From Agromyces sp. S2-1-8 (GTDB lineage Bacteria; Actinomycetota; Actinomycetes; Actinomycetales; Microbacteriaceae), in the NCBI RefSeq assembly GCF_021129215.1, contig NZ_JAJOLP010000002.1:19624-83623 (forward strand): a DNA stretch of 64,000 nucleotides, read 5' to 3'. The translations under genes were made by a program, and so were the position numbers. How positions within the stretch are numbered: position 1 is the stretch's first letter; every line of letters starts with the position of its first letter. Under the pieces are notes generated by a model. That model was given only the letters and a program-made list of their open reading frames with translations. It had not been told where the DNA came from and did no database searches. Shown one piece after another: positions 1 through 8,764 of this stretch.

Positions 1-3
1 GAA

Positions 4-834
4 GTGACGATGCCTGGCGACCCGGCCGAGGTCGTGGCCACGGCAGAGGTCGAGGCTGACGCGAGTTCCATCACAATGGGTGGACTTGTTGGTGAGCCGA
101 TCACGCTCACGATCGAATCGGAGTACGACGTTGCCCCCGAGCTTACGGACAGCGGTGAACTCCTCGTAGAGAATTCGTCCGGGATCTCGTCGGTGGCCGT
201 GATCAAGGAAGACGCTTCGGTACAGGTCGCGAGCACGTTGGACGGTCCAGAAGCATCCGAGCGGATTCCCTACGAACTCACCTCCGATGTGCCGACAACG
301 CTTCAGATCACCGATTCCGGAATGGTGCTCCAGCTCGATGCCCAGGGCGAGCTCGTGGGTAGCGTCGCGCCCCCGTGGGCCCGTGACGCGGCTGGTCGTG
401 ACGTGCCCACGCACTTTGAAGTGTCGGGCAATGAGCTCGTGCAGGTCGTCGAGCATCACATGAGCGGATTCGAGTATCCGATCGTGGCTGACCCCTACGC
501 GGGGAAGAACCTCTTCGGCGGTATGAGCTACAGCTTCACGAAGAAGGCGTTCTCGATCACGAAGTCTGCCTATGGTGCCAAGATCCACTACCCGACGAAC
601 TACTGGATCTTCACCAGTTACGGATGGAAGGAGTTCCTTGCCCGAACTCCGGCGCGTTCGTTTGTGAATACCTCGGTTCACCAGCAGTACGACTGTCATG
701 CCGCGGGCGGCTACTATAACTGGGCGGGCGCGACCTGGGATTTTGAGACCTACCGACCTGCCCGGACGGGTGGGAACTGGGGCTTCGGGTCCGCGATCCA
801 TCACTGCAATTGGACGACTGCGAGCCGGTACTGA
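4..834 (+). CDS. Secreted-type protein with C-terminal DUF2599 domain (5' end outside window)
   Basis: The frame is open to the window edge, so the GTG at 4 is probably internal and the N-terminus is missing. The last ~110 residues look like DUF2599, an actinobacterial extracellular domain of unknown function: an aromatic-rich stretch, then QQYDCHA, a WDFETYRP segment and a final HHCNW give the two cysteines and the tryptophan pattern of that family. The preceding part is an acidic, Ser/Thr-rich beta-type region. It is followed after 3 nt by a lipoprotein gene, so the two are probably co-transcribed. Domain call is by remembered motif only. Confidence 0.6.
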   Translation: MTMPGDPAEVVATAEVEADASSITMGGLVGEPITLTIESEYDVAPELTDSGELLVENSSGISSVAVIKEDASVQVASTLDGPEASERIPYELTSDVPTTLQITDSGMVLQLDAQGELVGSVAPPWARDAAGRDVPTHFEVSGNELVQVVEHHMSGFEYPIVADPYAGKNLFGGMSYSFTKKAFSITKSAYGAKIHYPTNYWIFTSYGWKEFLARTPARSFVNTSVHQQYDCHAAGGYYNWAGATWDFETYRPARTGGNWGFGSAIHHCNWTTASRY

Positions 835-837
835 CCG

Positions 838-1197
838 ATGAAGAGGGCAGCTCTCTCGATCGTGGCCATGCTGTGCGTGGCCGGTTTGGCAGGGTGTGCT
901 CCAGCGGCGAGTGTCGACCTTCAGACGGTGTTCGATACTGAAGCCGCCGACATCCTGACGAATCAACACGATGTCACGGACACAGCATGCGAAGCCGTTG
1001 CGGGGTGCGTGCAAGCCCTGGAAGCAGACCAAGCGTTGATCCTGAAGTTCGACTCTGCTGGATCGGCCGAGTCCGCAGCGCGTGAGGACGATGATCTCGC
1101 CGGCGAAGTCTTCGTCGTGAGGTGGTCAGCTGACCCCACCAGATGGAATCGGTCCTTCGTGCTGAATCTGCTCGACACAGCTCATCGCTCCAAGTAA
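838..1197 (+). CDS. Small lipoprotein
   Basis: 119 residues. The N-terminus is a type II signal peptide: MKR, a hydrophobic core, and the lipobox LAGC at residues 17-20, so the mature protein would be lipid-anchored at Cys20 on the outer face of the membrane. The rest is acidic with two further cysteines (TACEAVAGC) that could form a disulfide. No known domain recognised. It starts 3 nt after the DUF2599 gene stop and is followed by a strong hairpin. Confidence 0.6.
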   Translation: MKRAALSIVAMLCVAGLAGCAPAASVDLQTVFDTEAADILTNQHDVTDTACEAVAGCVQALEADQALILKFDSAGSAESAAREDDDLAGEVFVVRWSADPTRWNRSFVLNLLDTAHRSK

Positions 1198-1251
1198 CGA
1201 CAGTCGCGCGTCAGCTGACTTTGGGTATCCGGTCTCCTCCGCGATCAACCA

Positions 1252-1287
1252 ATGGGCGGGGGGTTCCAATCTGGAGCCCCCGCCCAT
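1252..1287. terminator. Bidirectional hairpin between lipoprotein gene and istB
   Basis: Perfect 11-bp stem ATGGGCGGGGG / CCCCCGCCCAT (1252-1262 and 1277-1287), extended inside by TCCA/TGGA around a 3-nt loop. No long T tract. It lies between two convergent genes and may serve both; it could also belong to the left end of the IS21 element. Confidence 0.5.
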
Positions 1288-1303
1288 GTCGCGCATCGTC
1301 AGT

Positions 1304-2116
1304 TCAGCCGACGCCCCTCTGCGTCCGGGCGTGGTTGAGGCGGTAGGAGTCGGTGCCGGTTTCGATGATGGTGCCGTTGAACGTGAGGCGATCGATGATC
1401 GCTGCACACAGTCTGGGGTCGGTGAAGGTCTCGGTCCATCCGCTGAATGACTGGTTCGACGCGATCGCGACGGAGTTCTTCTCTTCTCGTTCTGTGAGGA
1501 CTTGGAACAGGAGCTCGGCGCCGCGGCGGTCGAGCTCCATGTAACCGAGCTCATCGATACACAGCAGGTCGACTCGGCCATATCTGGCGATCGTGCGGGC
1601 GAGCTGTTTCTCGTCGGCGGCTTCGACGAGCTCGTTCACGAGCTTGGTCGCCAGCGTGTACTTGACCCGGTAGCCCTTCTCCGCGGCCGCGGTGCCGAGC
1701 CCGATGAGGAGGTGGCTCTTCCCGGTGCCGCTATCGCCGATCAAGCAGAGCGGGTCGCCACGACGGACCCAGTCGCCGGTCGCGAGTGTGTGGATGGTGG
1801 CGGGGTTGATGTTCGGGTTCGCATCGAAATCGAAATCCCCGAGCCACTTCTGCCGCGGGAACCCGGCACCGTTGACTCGACGGATCGTGGACCGGCGGTC
1901 ACGGTCGTCGCACTCCGCCAGGAGCAGTTCGGCGAGGAACCCTTGGTAGGAGAGCTGCTCGTGATGGGCGACGCGGATTGCTTCGTCCATGACGGCCCGG
2001 ATCGTGGGCAGCCGTAGCCGGCGGCAGGCTTGGTCGACTGCAGCTTGGGCGGCTTCCTCGGTCATGCCGCGCTGGCGGCGAAGCGTGGTCGTGATGCTCG
2101 TGGCGCTGGGACTCAT
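1304..2116 (-). CDS. istB: IstB-like ATP-binding transposition helper
   Basis: 270 residues, the usual length for IstB. It assembles on DNA with ATP and stimulates the IstA transposase of IS21 elements. The Walker A loop GDSGTGKS lies near residue 127 and the Walker B segment LLCIDELGYM near residue 184, followed by SNQSFSGW, a sensor-like motif typical of IstB. The ATG overlaps the istA stop (ATGA), so translation is coupled. The ORF looks intact. Confidence 0.93.
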   Translation of the reverse strand: MSPSATSITTTLRRQRGMTEEAAQAAVDQACRRLRLPTIRAVMDEAIRVAHHEQLSYQGFLAELLLAECDDRDRRSTIRRVNGAGFPRQKWLGDFDFDANPNINPATIHTLATGDWVRRGDPLCLIGDSGTGKSHLLIGLGTAAAEKGYRVKYTLATKLVNELVEAADEKQLARTIARYGRVDLLCIDELGYMELDRRGAELLFQVLTEREEKNSVAIASNQSFSGWTETFTDPRLCAAIIDRLTFNGTIIETGTDSYRLNHARTQRGVG

Positions 2117-3767
2117 GTGTTCGTCGTTCCTTCTTTCTCGATTGGGTCGATAGGCGCGGCGGGCTGCCGGCGCTTCAAGAGCTCGTCGTAGTGCGCGACT
2201 GACGGCAAAGGTCGCCGATCCGGCGGGAGCCCCGCGATGACGGCCTTGGGATCGGTCAGGCGGCGTTGGGTCAGGCTGACAACTCGCTGCTCGCGCACGT
2301 CGCGTTGTTCAACGTGATGTCGGCTCAACGTGGCCCCACCCGCATGCAGGCGCGCCTCGACCGCGACGACGTCGGCTGATACAGCGCCCACGGTCAGCGC
2401 CGCACGGATCCCGCCGATCACGTCTGCCGCGCGCATGGTGCGGTGCAACAGGAGGACCTCGATCAGCTCGCGGGTGCCGACCGCGTCACCGTTCACCTTC
2501 CGGGACTCCTGCCAGAACGCCTCGTGCGCCGCAGTGAACACACCCTGTTCCCGCGCCTTGGCCAGCGCGGTCGATCCGGGGAACGCGCCGGGCTTGTGGC
2601 GCAGGACTTCGAGGTAGTGGTCCAGCATGATCGACTCACCACCACGCGCAACGACACGTTCGTGACGAGCGATCTCGGTGCGGCCGTCGAAGATGACGAC
2701 CTCGGACGCGCGAAGCGATACCCGCACCTGCCGGCCGATGAACCGGGCCGGGACGGAGTACTCGCCATCCTCACCGTGACCAGCGACGACCGATCCACTC
2801 GTGGATGCACCACCAACCCTGGGTCGAACCGCTCGGCCGGCAACGGTGCCAGCAGCGGCCGCTCGGTCGCATAGTCGTCCTCGACCTTCGTACGCCGGCT
2901 CCCGATCCGTCGCTGCTCGTCACGGGCATCCCAGCCGCGGACGAGCCCGTTGAGCTCCGCAAGCGAGTCAACCTCGGGCGGTGGCGACAGCCAGGTCCGG
3001 CGGAACCTGCCGATATCACCCTCGATGCCGCCCTTCTCATGCGCACCCTTGATCCCGGGCTGGCAATAGAACGCGTCGAACCCGTAGTGCGACCGGAACA
3101 GCACCCACCGGTCATTCTCGACCCGCTTCCGATCCTTCCCGTTCACGACCGACTTCACCGCCGCGGTCAAGTTGTCGTACCTGATGTGCCGCGTCGGGAT
3201 CCCACCGATCTCCTCGAACGCATCGATGTGGCCCTCGAGGAACGCTTCCTGCGACTGCGTCGAATACACACGATGGATCGCCTTGCCCGAGTGCGACAAC
3301 CGCAACGCGAAGAGATGACACTTCGTCTTCACCCCGGCCAATACGACCCAGACCTCACCGAAGTCGACTTCCGCCTCAGCACCAGGAGCATGCTCCTGCG
3401 GGACGAACACCTCCGGCAGTCGGCCCGCCTCAGCCTCAATCGCCGGCTTCCGCTTCGCGACGTAGTCGCGCACCGACCCGTACGACACATTCGCGCCGTG
3501 CTCGTCCAACAGACGCTGATGAATCCGCGTGACCGATTGCTTCTGCTTCTTCGGCGCCGTCAGGTTCTGGCGCAACATCTCATCCATCGCCGACTTGAAA
3601 GGTTCAAGCTTCGATGCGACACGAACCGGCGTCTTCCGGAGTGGCGGCACGGGTGACGCCAAGGCCTGGCGAACCGTCCGACGGTGTACCCGGAAGCGCT
3701 TCGACAATGCAAGTACGGACAGCTCTTCAACACGCGCTGCGCGCCTGATCTCGGCGTACAGATCCAC
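2113..3767 (-). pseudogene. istA: IS21 transposase istA, split by a frameshift
   Basis: IS21 transposase with N-terminal HTH (VLALSKRFRVHRRTVRQAL) and a DDE integrase core (AEVDFGEVWV near residue 130, then IRYDNLTAAV and the HEKGGIEG segment with the catalytic Glu). The chosen start is GTG at 3767 (VDLYAEIRRAARVEE), the conserved N-terminus; reading further upstream gives non-homologous residues. Near 2755-2775 the frame breaks: the expected EYSVPARFIGRQVRVS continues in a different frame down to 2113. One missing base would restore a full-length protein, so the copy is inactive, or the base is missing from the assembly. Confidence 0.85.
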
Positions 3768-3919
3768 TCTCGACCCCAATCGGCGGCCCTCCCGTCCAGA
3801 ACACGAACGAGAACCACGCTGAGGGTGGGCCAAATCAAACCGACAAGACAACCCCGGCAAGTCGAGAACTGGGCCAGACCAAGCCGACCGCCCTGGGCCA
3901 CTTCAACCTGTCAGAGACA

Positions 3920-4345
3920 CAGGTCAAGCGAGCGAGTCACGAGGTAGAGGTACTTCAGCGCCGCGCCGGCGTTCGGGAAGTGCCCGCGGGCCCCTAGCGG
4001 GCGCGGTGGTTGCGGGGCATTGAGTGACTCGATCGCGTTCGTCGAGCAGATCGCCCTGCGGATCTCGATGTCCCAATCCAGGAACCGGAACGAACTCCGA
4101 CCACGCGTTGTGCCACAGCCTGCTGATCGCCGGGTATTGCTCGCCCCACTTCGCGTCGAACTCACGGAACCGTTCGGCCGCGGCTGCTTCGGTCGGCGCA
4201 GTGTGGACCAGCCTGAGGCCGTTGCCCATCTCCTCCCAGCAGTGCCGGGATGTGAACGGAATGGGTTCCGGATCAGCTGGATGATGCAGGTCTGCACCAT
4301 CGTGAGCGGCCACGCGGTGTTGATCGATTCGGGAGCTGCGGCTTC
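3920..4345 (-). pseudogene. IS256/Mutator-family transposase remnant
   Basis: Fragments of the C-terminal half of an IS256-type transposase can be read across two frames: a segment around VQTCIIQLIRNPF, then APTEAAAAERFREF with KWGEQYPAISRLWHNAWSEF, then IEIRRAICSTNAIESLN, and finally ARGHFPN and YLVTRSLD. These are conserved blocks of the family in the right order. At least three frame changes and the loss of the N-terminal half make it dead. It stops abruptly at about 3920 beside the IS21-like end. Confidence 0.75.
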
Positions 4346-4408
4346 GTCTGCCCCGACGCTAGTCCCTTCGGCAAAGCGCTGTCACCCATCCGTGCAGCAG
4401 GTCCTCGT

Positions 4409-6382
4409 TCAGGTGAGCCCGTGTGGCGTCTTCTCCCACTTATGTGGCGCCCGGACAGATTGCCAGAGCGCCCTCCACGCCGCGATTGCGTGGAGGCACC
4501 AGTAGGCGGGACTGAGGAGTGCGAGGAGCAGAAGTCCACCTCGGTACCTCTTGTAGCCGGCGTATGCGGTGAGGCCGATGACAAGCAGAAGTGTCATCGC
4601 GCTCATGAGGTAGCTTGCGAGCAGGAGGGTGGATTCGACGGGCGGGTAAGGGACAAGGCCGGTGAGCTGAACGATGGGGAGAGCGAGCAGGATGGGATAC
4701 ATCAGGAACGCGACGGGGGTGCTGAGGATCAGCGCAAACACACTCACTACACCTCGGAGGCCTGCGTCCTGGAAGAGCCGGATCGGATGTCTGGTGTACA
4801 CGCCAGCGGTGAGGATGTATCCCTTGATCCATCGTGTGCGTTGACGAATCCAGGGCCAGACTCGACCGCAGGCTTCTTCCCAGGTCGTTGAGTTCAGTAC
4901 GTCTGTGCGCATCCCTGCTGCACCAATGCGCATCCCAAGGTCGGCATCCTCGGTGACGTTGTATGCATCCCAGCCACCAAGTGCACGGAGAGCTTCAGTG
5001 CGAAAGTGGTTGGAGGTGCCTCCCAGTGGAATTGGCAGCCGGGCCTGCTGCAGGCCCGGCAGCATCGTGTCGAACCAGAATGCGTACTCGAGTGCGAACA
5101 GTCGGGTGAGGTTGTTGGCTCGCGCGTTGTAGTAGTGCAAGCGGGCTTGGACGCACGCCAGCCGGCCATCGGGATCCGCTCGAAACGCGGCGACGGCTTT
5201 GCGTAGCTGGTCGACGTCGGGCTCGTCTTCAGCGTCGTACACGACGACGTGTTCGCCAGTTGCGAAGGAGAGCGCGTAGTTGCAGGCCCGAGGTTTCGTA
5301 CGGATCGGCCCGTCCGGGACAACGATGATTTCGAAATTCGCAGGCAGGTTAGCCCGCGACAGCGCCGTTTGAGTCAGCTCGTCGACTTCTTCAAGGATGA
5401 GGAGGACCTGTAGCCGTTGTTGCGGGTAGTCCAGTCCAGCGAGGTTGCGAACGATCCGTTCGGCTACGTTCGCCTCTTCGAATAGCGGGACCAGCACGGT
5501 GTACGTAGGGGAGGAGTCGACGGATTCACCGCGAAGCCGTGGGGCGGCGCGAGTGCTTCGCTTCTGCCAGATTGTCATGGCGGCGGTGAACACCTTGAAC
5601 GCGACGTTCACGCCGATCGACAGGAAGACGACGAACCAGACGATGTACAGAGCGCTGGCGTAGTCCCATATGCAAGCTCCGACGAGCCCGAGCACCAGAA
5701 GGGCAGGAACGACGAGTTGCCACCAGACAAGCCCGCGCTTCGAGGATCGCTCGGGATGTTGCAGATGGAAATCCTCGGTTGCGTTGTGAGCGAGTTGGTT
5801 ACCGTACGCGTCCTCGAGATGCCGACGTAGTGTCGCCGGCGTGGCGATCATGATCCCACTCAGGTTCCCGCCGAGGGCCTCGTCGATGCGGCGAGCATCC
5901 GATTCTGAAGGCAGCCGGTCGACTGCGACCGTCACACCGTAGCGGGTGTGGTGGATTGGCACCCAGCGCTCCATGGCGAACCGTTTCGCGTCGGTGGGTA
6001 CTTCGATCGGGGTCGGCCTGGGGTGCTGCGTGAACTCTTCAAGCCCACCGAGAACTGCTAGGAGCCTCGCGCGATCTTCGGGAGATAGGTGTCCCGAGGC
6101 TGCGTATTGTTCGATGGCGTGAGCTGCTCCGCGCTCGGATTGTGTCGTACCGATGAGCAGCTCGGGCAGGACGACTTCGGCAGGATCCGCCCGTCGAACG
6201 AGTTCATCGTGAACCCGGCGGAGCGCCTCAATGCGTTCGGCGTATCGCCGCGCGCGGTGCCGGGTCCGGCGCAACGGCAAGCCGTTCTCGGCATAGTGCA
6301 TCTGAGTTCCCAACGTGTGCGGCGGGGCGAACATTCGGTGGTCGGGATTGAAGACGTGTCGGGACGGTCGGATGCCGTCCAC
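4409..6382 (-). CDS. Membrane glycosyltransferase family 2 with N-terminal GSPII_E-N-like domain
   Basis: 657 residues. Residues ~90-190 resemble the domain at the N-terminus of type II secretion ATPases (a regulatory, sometimes nucleotide-binding module). Two TM helices (~197-250) precede a GT-A domain with the processive-type signature: YDAEDEPD (DxD, metal and nucleotide sugar binding), TEDADL (catalytic base region) and QRTRW. Four or more TM helices follow, so the product would be extruded through the membrane as in cellulose or hyaluronan synthase relatives. The sugar is unknown. GTG at 6382 is the furthest start; an ATG 16 codons later is possible. The stop lies 60-odd bases from the IS256 remnant. 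Confidence 0.85.
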   Translation of the reverse strand: MDGIRPSRHVFNPDHRMFAPPHTLGTQMHYAENGLPLRRTRHRARRYAERIEALRRVHDELVRRADPAEVVLPELLIGTTQSERGAAHAIEQYAASGHLSPEDRARLLAVLGGLEEFTQHPRPTPIEVPTDAKRFAMERWVPIHHTRYGVTVAVDRLPSESDARRIDEALGGNLSGIMIATPATLRRHLEDAYGNQLAHNATEDFHLQHPERSSKRGLVWWQLVVPALLVLGLVGACIWDYASALYIVWFVVFLSIGVNVAFKVFTAAMTIWQKRSTRAAPRLRGESVDSSPTYTVLVPLFEEANVAERIVRNLAGLDYPQQRLQVLLILEEVDELTQTALSRANLPANFEIIVVPDGPIRTKPRACNYALSFATGEHVVVYDAEDEPDVDQLRKAVAAFRADPDGRLACVQARLHYYNARANNLTRLFALEYAFWFDTMLPGLQQARLPIPLGGTSNHFRTEALRALGGWDAYNVTEDADLGMRIGAAGMRTDVLNSTTWEEACGRVWPWIRQRTRWIKGYILTAGVYTRHPIRLFQDAGLRGVVSVFALILSTPVAFLMYPILLALPIVQLTGLVPYPPVESTLLLASYLMSAMTLLLVIGLTAYAGYKRYRGGLLLLALLSPAYWCLHAIAAWRALWQSVRAPHKWEKTPHGLT

Positions 6383-6691
6383 GGCGACTTCGCAGGGCAG
6401 GGCCAGCGCTGAGCCGACGTTGGCGCCTCGCTTCAGCGTTGCGTTCGGTCGAATGTGTTGGGCCGCGGTCGACCCGGCTTGAGCCGGTCCACGTTCTGAC
6501 GCGCCGACAACCCCTCGTTGTGGAACTGAGGTATCCCGACGGCTCGGACGGGTTCGGTCGAGTGTTCAGTCATGGCATCTCGTACGAGCAGGCAGGGGTG
6601 CGCTGCAGTCGATGACGCTCCAATTGAGACGATGACCCAGTGAACCGTCGGACCACCGCGACCATGTGAGGTGCTGCGCTCGGCCGAGGGA
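6383..6691. other. Intergenic region upstream of the glycosyltransferase gene
   Basis: About 310 bases between two minus-strand genes. I see no coding pattern and no strong hairpin; it presumably holds the glycosyltransferase promoter, but no clear -35/-10 pair can be assigned. Confidence 0.4.
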
Positions 6692-8305
6692 TCATGATGC
6701 TTCGACCGCGGATCGCGGCGCTTCGGGCGCATTCTCGACCAGCTGACGGAGATTCGTGAGGTAGTCGGCGACGAGTTCCCGTTCGATGTTCATCTGCGCG
6801 AGGCGAGCTTCCGCATCCGAGATCAGGTCGCTGTTCTGCTGTGTCGCATCGGAGATGATTGTTTGCGCGCGTTTGCGCGCGTCTGCGAGCAACGAATCCG
6901 CCTCCTGCTCGGCTTCGCCAAGGATTCGGTCCGACGCAGCTTTCGCGTCGTTCTGCAGTTCGTCGCAGCTCTCACGGATCCGCGAGGCTTCCGTTCTGGC
7001 GGCCTCGAGATCCCGGCGTGCAGCGTCAGCCTGACCGCGAGTCGTCGCGACCGTGGTCTCGCGGTGCTCTCGTAGCTCCCTCTCCGCCTCGTCTCGGGCA
7101 GCAGCGAGTTCGACGGCAAGCTCGGCCCGGGCATGTGCGATGCTCTGCTCGGATCGTTGCGCCGCGTGGGCGAGCGCAGCTCGCTGCGAGTTCTGCTCCT
7201 TTTCGAGCTCGATACGGGCCTGCTCCGCACTCGATTCAAAGTCAGCACGAGCTTGGTCGAGTTCCAACTCGAAATCGGCACGACGTTGCGCCAGTTCGAC
7301 GGCCAGGCTGGCACGCTCTCGCTCGACGTCCACGGCGACTTTGGCGTGGGCGGCAACTCGCTCGCGCTCAAGTTCGACTTCGAGTTGTTGTCTCGTCGCG
7401 GCGGCTTCCGCCTCCAGCGCTGCGCGTGCGAGCACGAGCTCGGTCCTCGTGCGGTCACGTAATGCATCGAGTTCCGCCCGCTCCTGCGCCACTGCATCCT
7501 CGAACTCTGCTTTCGCAGTGGCGAGCTCGGTGGCTGCTTCGGTGCGTGCTCGCTCGAGTGAGGCTCGCGTGTCTAGCCGCTCTTGGTCGAGATGTTGACG
7601 CGCTTCTGCACGCGCAGCCTCCAGCTCCATCGTGACTTCGGATCGAATCTGTGCGACTTCCTCATCAAGCTGCGCGGCCTCGGCCCGCGCCTCCCGGGTT
7701 TCTGCTTCCACCTGCGCGTTGAGCTCGGCCGCTTGTCGATTCGCGGTGGCAACGATGGATGCAGCAGTTTGCTCGGCGTCACTGAGCTTCTCGGCAAGGT
7801 CGGAGGCGAGGCGTTCGCGTTGGTCGGCCGCTTCGAGCTCAGTTGCGGCGCGCAGGCGGTCCGCCCGCTGCTGAGCATCTTCAATAAGTTGAGATGCTCG
7901 CCGTTCTGCCTCTGCTCTGGACCGAGCAGCGAGCGCTGCGGCGGCGGCAACCGTCTGCTCGGCCTCGGCTTTCGCTTCTACTATGAACTGATCGGCTTCA
8001 GTTCGGGCCTTCGCGCGTGTTGCTGCGGCATCGACGTCAGTTTGCCGGATGAGCCGGGTTGAGTGCTCCTCCGCCGTGCGTAAAGCGTTCTCGAGCTTGA
8101 CGCCCAGACCGGTATAAGTCGGGCTTGCAATCTCGTTCAGCTCCGCCTCGAGGTCAGCGATGCGACGGGTCTGATCTGCGAGCTGTACAGACTGTATTCC
8201 AAGATGTTCTTGCGCAGACGCATACTGCGCCCGAAGGGTACGAAGGGCTGCATTGACCTCATCACGGTCGTACCCACGAAATGCTTGGGCGAATTCAGAT
8301 TCCAC
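6692..8305 (-). CDS. DivIVA-like long coiled-coil protein
   Basis: About 537 residues. The start (FAQAFRGYDRDEVNAAL) matches the DivIVA/Wag31 N-terminal membrane-curvature domain (FxxxxRGYDxxEV). The rest is an almost unbroken Ala/Glu/Arg coiled coil up to ~residue 510, much longer than DivIVA and closer to actinobacterial polarity scaffolds such as Scy, though homology to Scy itself is not claimed. It probably self-assembles under the membrane at curved sites and could position the wall- or polysaccharide-synthesis gene beside it. GTG at 8305 begins exactly at the domain; an upstream start would add 16 non-conserved residues. Confidence 0.75.
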   Translation of the reverse strand: MESEFAQAFRGYDRDEVNAALRTLRAQYASAQEHLGIQSVQLADQTRRIADLEAELNEIASPTYTGLGVKLENALRTAEEHSTRLIRQTDVDAAATRAKARTEADQFIVEAKAEAEQTVAAAAALAARSRAEAERRASQLIEDAQQRADRLRAATELEAADQRERLASDLAEKLSDAEQTAASIVATANRQAAELNAQVEAETREARAEAAQLDEEVAQIRSEVTMELEAARAEARQHLDQERLDTRASLERARTEAATELATAKAEFEDAVAQERAELDALRDRTRTELVLARAALEAEAAATRQQLEVELERERVAAHAKVAVDVERERASLAVELAQRRADFELELDQARADFESSAEQARIELEKEQNSQRAALAHAAQRSEQSIAHARAELAVELAAARDEAERELREHRETTVATTRGQADAARRDLEAARTEASRIRESCDELQNDAKAASDRILGEAEQEADSLLADARKRAQTIISDATQQNSDLISDAEARLAQMNIERELVADYLTNLRQLVENAPEAPRSAVEAS

Positions 8306-8544
8306 CTCGGTCGGCCCCTCTCGCTCTTGGCACTTGAAAGCCTGCCGCTGCAAGTTGTCCGATGCGCCCGTCAGGCGACTTGTGCCGTGCTGTGTTGAGC
8401 AGGTTGAGTAGACCGGTTCGGCGTCACTGCGTTCCGGGGCGACACGCGAAGGCCCAGCTGAGGTTCAGGATCGACTTGTTCGCCAGGTCTGGCGCCGCGG
8501 GTCGGTGTCCTCTCCGCGGCGCCAGAGCGTGGAGGTGGTGCAGA

Positions 8545-8584
8545 GCACCTGGGGGTCCCACCACGCACCTGGGGGTCCCACCAC
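8545..8584. repeat. Two exact tandem copies of a 20-bp unit
   Basis: The unit GCACCTGGGGGTCCCACCAC occurs at 8545-8564 and 8565-8584, in the 460-bp gap between the LuxR-type gene and the DivIVA-like gene. Each copy contains the partial palindrome TGGGGGTCCCA, so this could be an operator pair or a simple slippage duplication. The rest of the 8306-8764 gap shows nothing recognisable. Confidence 0.8.
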
Positions 8585-8764
8585 GCTGGTTCTAGTGTGC
8601 CGACGGCACGGGCCGCCGATAATGGCAGCGGCATCGTGCTGTGTAACCCTCGGCCAGATTACGTAGTCCTATCAGTCGCGTTGCGAGTTCGCCGCGCAGT
8701 GACGTCCGGTGTGCACGGATCTCATCTCGTGAGGGGAAGGCTCTCACTCGGCGAGTCCGAGATG

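Larger units (their letters stand above)
1240..3920 (-). mobile_element. IS21-like insertion sequence (istA frameshifted), approximate limits
   Basis: The istA/istB pair with an ATGA overlap defines an IS21-family element. The right edge is placed at about 3920, where the reading frame of an IS256 remnant breaks and a TG-starting segment (read on the minus strand) follows. Between 3830 and 3910 the motif TGGCCCA occurs three times with irregular spacing, as in the multiple transposase-binding repeats of IS21 ends. I could not find a matching left inverted repeat, so the left limit is a guess near the 1252-1287 hairpin. Confidence 0.5.

Noticed and set aside
1197..1304. Left terminal inverted repeat of the IS21 element
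   Set aside because: I searched for a match to the right end (TGTCTCTGACAGG and the TGGCCCA repeats) and found none good enough to name.
2493..2727. C-terminal extension of the first istA frame after the shift
   Set aside because: Ser/Arg/Pro-rich residues with no homology; the true continuation is in the other frame.
6433..6732. Minus-strand frame of 99 codons upstream of the glycosyltransferase gene
   Set aside because: Arg/Pro/Ser-rich, no ribosome binding site, and overlaps the end of the DivIVA-like gene.
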